A DNA stretch of 64,000 bases from Segatella baroniae DSM 16972 = JCM 13447 (lineage in GTDB: Bacteria > Bacteroidota > Bacteroidia > Bacteroidales > Bacteroidaceae), in contig NZ_AUFQ01000015.1 of the NCBI RefSeq assembly GCF_000426585.1, positions 1 through 64,000 of the forward strand, in the 5' to 3' direction. A program made the position numbers and the translations under genes. The notes beneath the pieces were generated by a model. It was not told where the DNA came from and did no database searches. It was given only the letters and a program-made list of their open reading frames with translations. Position 1 is the first letter of the stretch. Every line of letters begins with the position of its first letter. Positions 61,290 to 64,000 of this stretch are shown piece by piece.

Positions 61290-64000
61290 ATGTTGAAGAA
61301 ACTCATCCTCTCTCTGGTCGTCACAATGACCGCCATCGTCTCCCTGGCCATCCTTCCCTTCGGCGACAGCCACACCGTAGGCTATTACAACAGCAACGCC
61401 CGCGTGCTGCTGAAGAACAAGGATTTCTCCGCCGCCCAGAAGCTGTTGGAGCGTGGTCTGAAGGACTATCCCACCGCGTCGGGGCTCAACGGCATGATGG
61501 GTCGCATCTATTATGAACGCAAGCTGTTCGACAAGGCCCGCTACTATCTGTTCCGCGCCGTCAGGGAAGACCGCGAGAACCGCGAGGCCAAGCAGCTGCT
61601 GGTCAACGTCGAGGAGTTTACGGGCAACTATTCGAGCGCCATCTGCTACATCAACGAGCTGCTGCAGATGGCTCCCTACGAGAAGACGCTGTGGATCAAG
61701 AAGATAGGTATCTACCGCATCCAGGGCAACCACGTCGAGGCCGACCGTCTGTTGCGCCGCCTGGTGCAGGTCTATCCCAGCGACAAGTCGCTCGTGCGCC
61801 GCTTCCAGGGCCGCGTGGAGGAGAACGTCGCCGCCGCCCGCAAGTCGGGAAAGCTCGGCGACGCCATCGCCAACCTGCGCCAACTTGTCCGGCTGTCCCC
61901 CAACGACCCCGCCAACTATCTGCAATTGAGCAACCTGCAGTTGCAGGCTGGACTCTCCGAAGAGGCCCTCGCCACCGTGGGCGAAGGCCTTCAGGCGTCG
62001 CCCGGCAACGCCGCGCTGGCCGAGAAGCGTGTCGGCATTCTGGCCGGCCTTCACCGCTACGCCGAGGCCCTTGAGTTTCTGACCACCCATCTCCGGTCGC
62101 ATCCCAACGCCCGCCTGGCCTCCATGGTGAGCGGGCTGCGCGAATCGGCGGCCGCCGACGCCATGGCTGCCGACCCCTATGTGGCCTACGGCCGCCTCTA
62201 TGAGAGCAGCAAGTCGACCGAAGCCCTCAACTTCATGCTCAACACCTCCGTGGCTCGCGGCTATGTGAGCGACGCCCTCTACTATCTGGGCGAGGCCCGC
62301 AAGCGGCAGGGCAACACCCCGGGCCTGCTCTACAAGGAGTTTGAAATCTACAAGCGCATCGGCGACGACCGCAAGGCCGTGGCCCTGCTCGAAAAACTCC
62401 TCCGGTTGCAGCCCCGCAATGCCGAAGTGGCCGATGAATTGGCCTCTTTTCGGCTCCGGCAGGCCTCCGACCTGATGGTCACGATGGACTATGTGGAGGC
62501 CATTCCGCTGCTCGACTTCGTCGCCCGCCGCGCCACCGACCGCGAACTCGTGCAGAGCGCCATGAACAAGAAGTACACCTGCTACTTCGAGACGCGCCGC
62601 TACAAGGACGCCTCGGCCCTGCTCGACACCATCCACGCCCGTTTTCCCAAGCAGCCCCGCAACTATTACGTGCAGCGGGCCACCCTCCTCGCCCAGCAGG
62701 GCAAGAGCATTGAGGCCCTGGCGCTGCTCGAAAACGCGCTCGACAGCACCTCCACCGACGACAACCACGCCCTCTATCTCTCCACCTACGAGACCATCGC
62801 CGTGCCCTTCATCAAGAATCTCATCGCCGTCGGGGCCGCCAAGACGGCCATGGACGCCAGCGAGCGTTTCCTCCGCATCATGCCGTCGTCCCACGACGGA
62901 CTGCTCTACGCCATCAACTGCGCCGCCCTGCTGCACCGCGACATAGACTACGGACAGTACACGCAGATGGCGCTCAACTATTATCCCGACGACGTGGCCT
63001 TCCGCGTGAAGCGCGCAGCCTACCTCGGCAGCCGCAAACGCTACGACGAAGCCCTCGGCCAGTTGCGCCCGTGGCTCGACACCTACGTCGGCGACAGCAT
63101 TCTCATCGGCTCATTCTCGGCCCACAGCGAACTGCTGGCCCACACCCACATCAAGCGGCACGAGGGCCGGCGCGCCATCGCCGTGCTCGACTCGGCCCTT
63201 CTCTACGACGCAGCCAACCGCACGCTGCTCTATACCAAGGGTCTGGCCTATGAAAGCATGAAGCAGTACGACTCCGCCTACGTGTATCAGAAGTACTATC
63301 AGCCCTCGCTCATGGAGGTGAGCGGCCACAAGCTCCATCTCGATGAATTGGCCACAAAGGACGCCGACAACCTGCTCAGCCTGGAATATCGGCACGCCCG
63401 CTACGGCGAGGCCGACGTGATGACGGCCGCCGCCATGGTGGGCTACACCCGCAAGCTGGAGCGCAACGCCTACACGGCCCGTCTCAGCTATGCCGGCCGC
63501 GACGGCCGCGACGTGGGCAACACCGCCGAGAGCTACGCGCCGGGCGGCGTGGGCCTGCAAGCGCAGCTGGAGTGGGAGCACACGTTCTCCGACAAGTGGT
63601 CGGGCATGGTCAACGCGGCCGTGGCCAACCGCTACTTCCCGTCGTTCAGCGCCAATGCGCGCCTCCAGCGCACGCTACCCTACGACTGGGTGGCCGACGT
63701 CCATGCAGGTTATCGCCGCGTGGAGACCAACATGCGCGACTTCAGCTTCAACCAGAATACCCAAGAATGGCAGTTCTCGCACTGGAACACCGACCACAAG
63801 CACATGCTCAACCTTGGTGTGGGCGCCACGAAGAGCTTCGACCAGTTCTCCCTCGGCGGCAAGGCCGACCTCGTTTCCTATGCCGGCAAGTTGTGCTACA
63901 GCGGTGTCGTGGTCGGAAAATACTTCCCCTTGCAGAGCCGTTTGCTCGATTTGACCGCGTCGGCGGGTATCAGTTCGGCCCCCGAGACCACCATTCTCGA
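61290..64000 (+). CDS. TPR protein with YaiO-like outer-membrane barrel (C-terminus beyond window)
   Basis: 903 codons are open to the right edge. A signal peptide (MLKKLILSLVVTMTAIVSLA) is followed by about 15 TPR-like repeats to near residue 690 (for example NKDFSAAQKLLERGLKDYP). Alternating beta-strand sequence then begins around LEYRHARYGEADVMTAAAMV and resembles YaiO/PgaA-type barrels. By analogy with PgaA, AlgK/AlgE and BcsC it would guide the polymer through the periplasm and out. It follows the GT2 gene after 28 bases. The missing end may contain the last strands. No deacetylase or hydrolase is visible within the window. Confidence 0.82.
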   Translation, partial: MLKKLILSLVVTMTAIVSLAILPFGDSHTVGYYNSNARVLLKNKDFSAAQKLLERGLKDYPTASGLNGMMGRIYYERKLFDKARYYLFRAVREDRENREAKQLLVNVEEFTGNYSSAICYINELLQMAPYEKTLWIKKIGIYRIQGNHVEADRLLRRLVQVYPSDKSLVRRFQGRVEENVAAARKSGKLGDAIANLRQLVRLSPNDPANYLQLSNLQLQAGLSEEALATVGEGLQASPGNAALAEKRVGILAGLHRYAEALEFLTTHLRSHPNARLASMVSGLRESAAADAMAADPYVAYGRLYESSKSTEALNFMLNTSVARGYVSDALYYLGEARKRQGNTPGLLYKEFEIYKRIGDDRKAVALLEKLLRLQPRNAEVADELASFRLRQASDLMVTMDYVEAIPLLDFVARRATDRELVQSAMNKKYTCYFETRRYKDASALLDTIHARFPKQPRNYYVQRATLLAQQGKSIEALALLENALDSTSTDDNHALYLSTYETIAVPFIKNLIAVGAAKTAMDASERFLRIMPSSHDGLLYAINCAALLHRDIDYGQYTQMALNYYPDDVAFRVKRAAYLGSRKRYDEALGQLRPWLDTYVGDSILIGSFSAHSELLAHTHIKRHEGRRAIAVLDSALLYDAANRTLLYTKGLAYESMKQYDSAYVYQKYYQPSLMEVSGHKLHLDELATKDADNLLSLEYRHARYGEADVMTAAAMVGYTRKLERNAYTARLSYAGRDGRDVGNTAESYAPGGVGLQAQLEWEHTFSDKWSGMVNAAVANRYFPSFSANARLQRTLPYDWVADVHAGYRRVETNMRDFSFNQNTQEWQFSHWNTDHKHMLNLGVGATKSFDQFSLGGKADLVSYAGKLCYSGVVVGKYFPLQSRLLDLTASAGISSAPETTIL

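Noticed and set aside
61206-62936. A 576-codon minus-strand frame within the TPR gene
   Set aside because: The plus-strand frame carries TPR repeats and runs open to the edge; the minus-strand frame has no recognisable domain.

Overview
The window looks like chromosome from a fairly GC-rich member of the Prevotellaceae (Bacteroidales). Signs are an S46 dipeptidyl-peptidase, a PorZ-like type IX secretion component, a type-B fumarate reductase/succinate dehydrogenase operon, a smalltalk-type micro-protein beside an HU-like protein, and promoters of the Bacteroidetes form (TTG, about 20 bases, TAnnTTTG). Genus or species cannot be fixed from this sequence alone. I saw no rRNA or tRNA gene, no CRISPR array and no replication origin.

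Layout. Bases 1-192 are the first 64 codons of an IS1380-type transposase running off the left edge. Bases 600-11400 hold an ECF S-component-like membrane protein, a secreted GH2 glycosidase, a DPP7-like peptidase, a polysaccharide flippase with a SpmAB-like protein, and a TonB-dependent receptor. Bases 11900-24300 are mainly envelope glycan genes: LicD-like transferase, GT4, GT9, WaaP-like kinase, LpxL-like acyltransferase, MsbA-like ABC exporter, miaB, PAP2 phosphatase, epimerase and a GT39-like membrane transferase. Bases 24265-30695 are a tightly overlapping operon leuS-yitT-rdgB-porZ-GT39. Bases 30880-34100 are accessory: HU-like protein, smalltalk peptide, M15 peptidase, an unknown protein and a C1 lipoprotein peptidase. 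Bases 34300-56030 are largely housekeeping: CotH kinase, nitroreductase, lgt, ychF, hydrolase, polA, polyprenyl synthase, mnmG-apt-uvrC-dtd-mazG-deoC and frdCAB. Bases 56031-58358 carry no convincing gene but are dense in hairpins and repeats and include a candidate RNA gene. From 58359 to the right edge a three-gene module (membrane HEAT protein, GT2 synthase, TPR plus YaiO-like outer membrane barrel) looks like a synthase-dependent exopolysaccharide system.

The most unusual property is the load of short non-coding repeats. At least three families recur: (a) arrays of a 22-23 base unit with core AAAGCAGCCCTTTC; (b) G/T-rich, G-quadruplex-prone arms bracketing a GGATGAAT...ATTCATCC core; (c) palindromes of the form CCTCCCAAAGGGAGGG, often paired as inverted ends of 150-250 base MITE-like elements. 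A fourth, hairpin-rich element occurs three times at 56.2-57.4 kb. Repeats sit mainly at gene 3' ends and inside operon gaps. They often supply the last codons of a gene, and one appears inside miaB in frame.

The best candidates for undescribed biology are the HEAT-GT2-TPR/YaiO module, the hairpin/RNA region just upstream of it, the repeat families, and the M15 peptidase-HU-smalltalk cassette.
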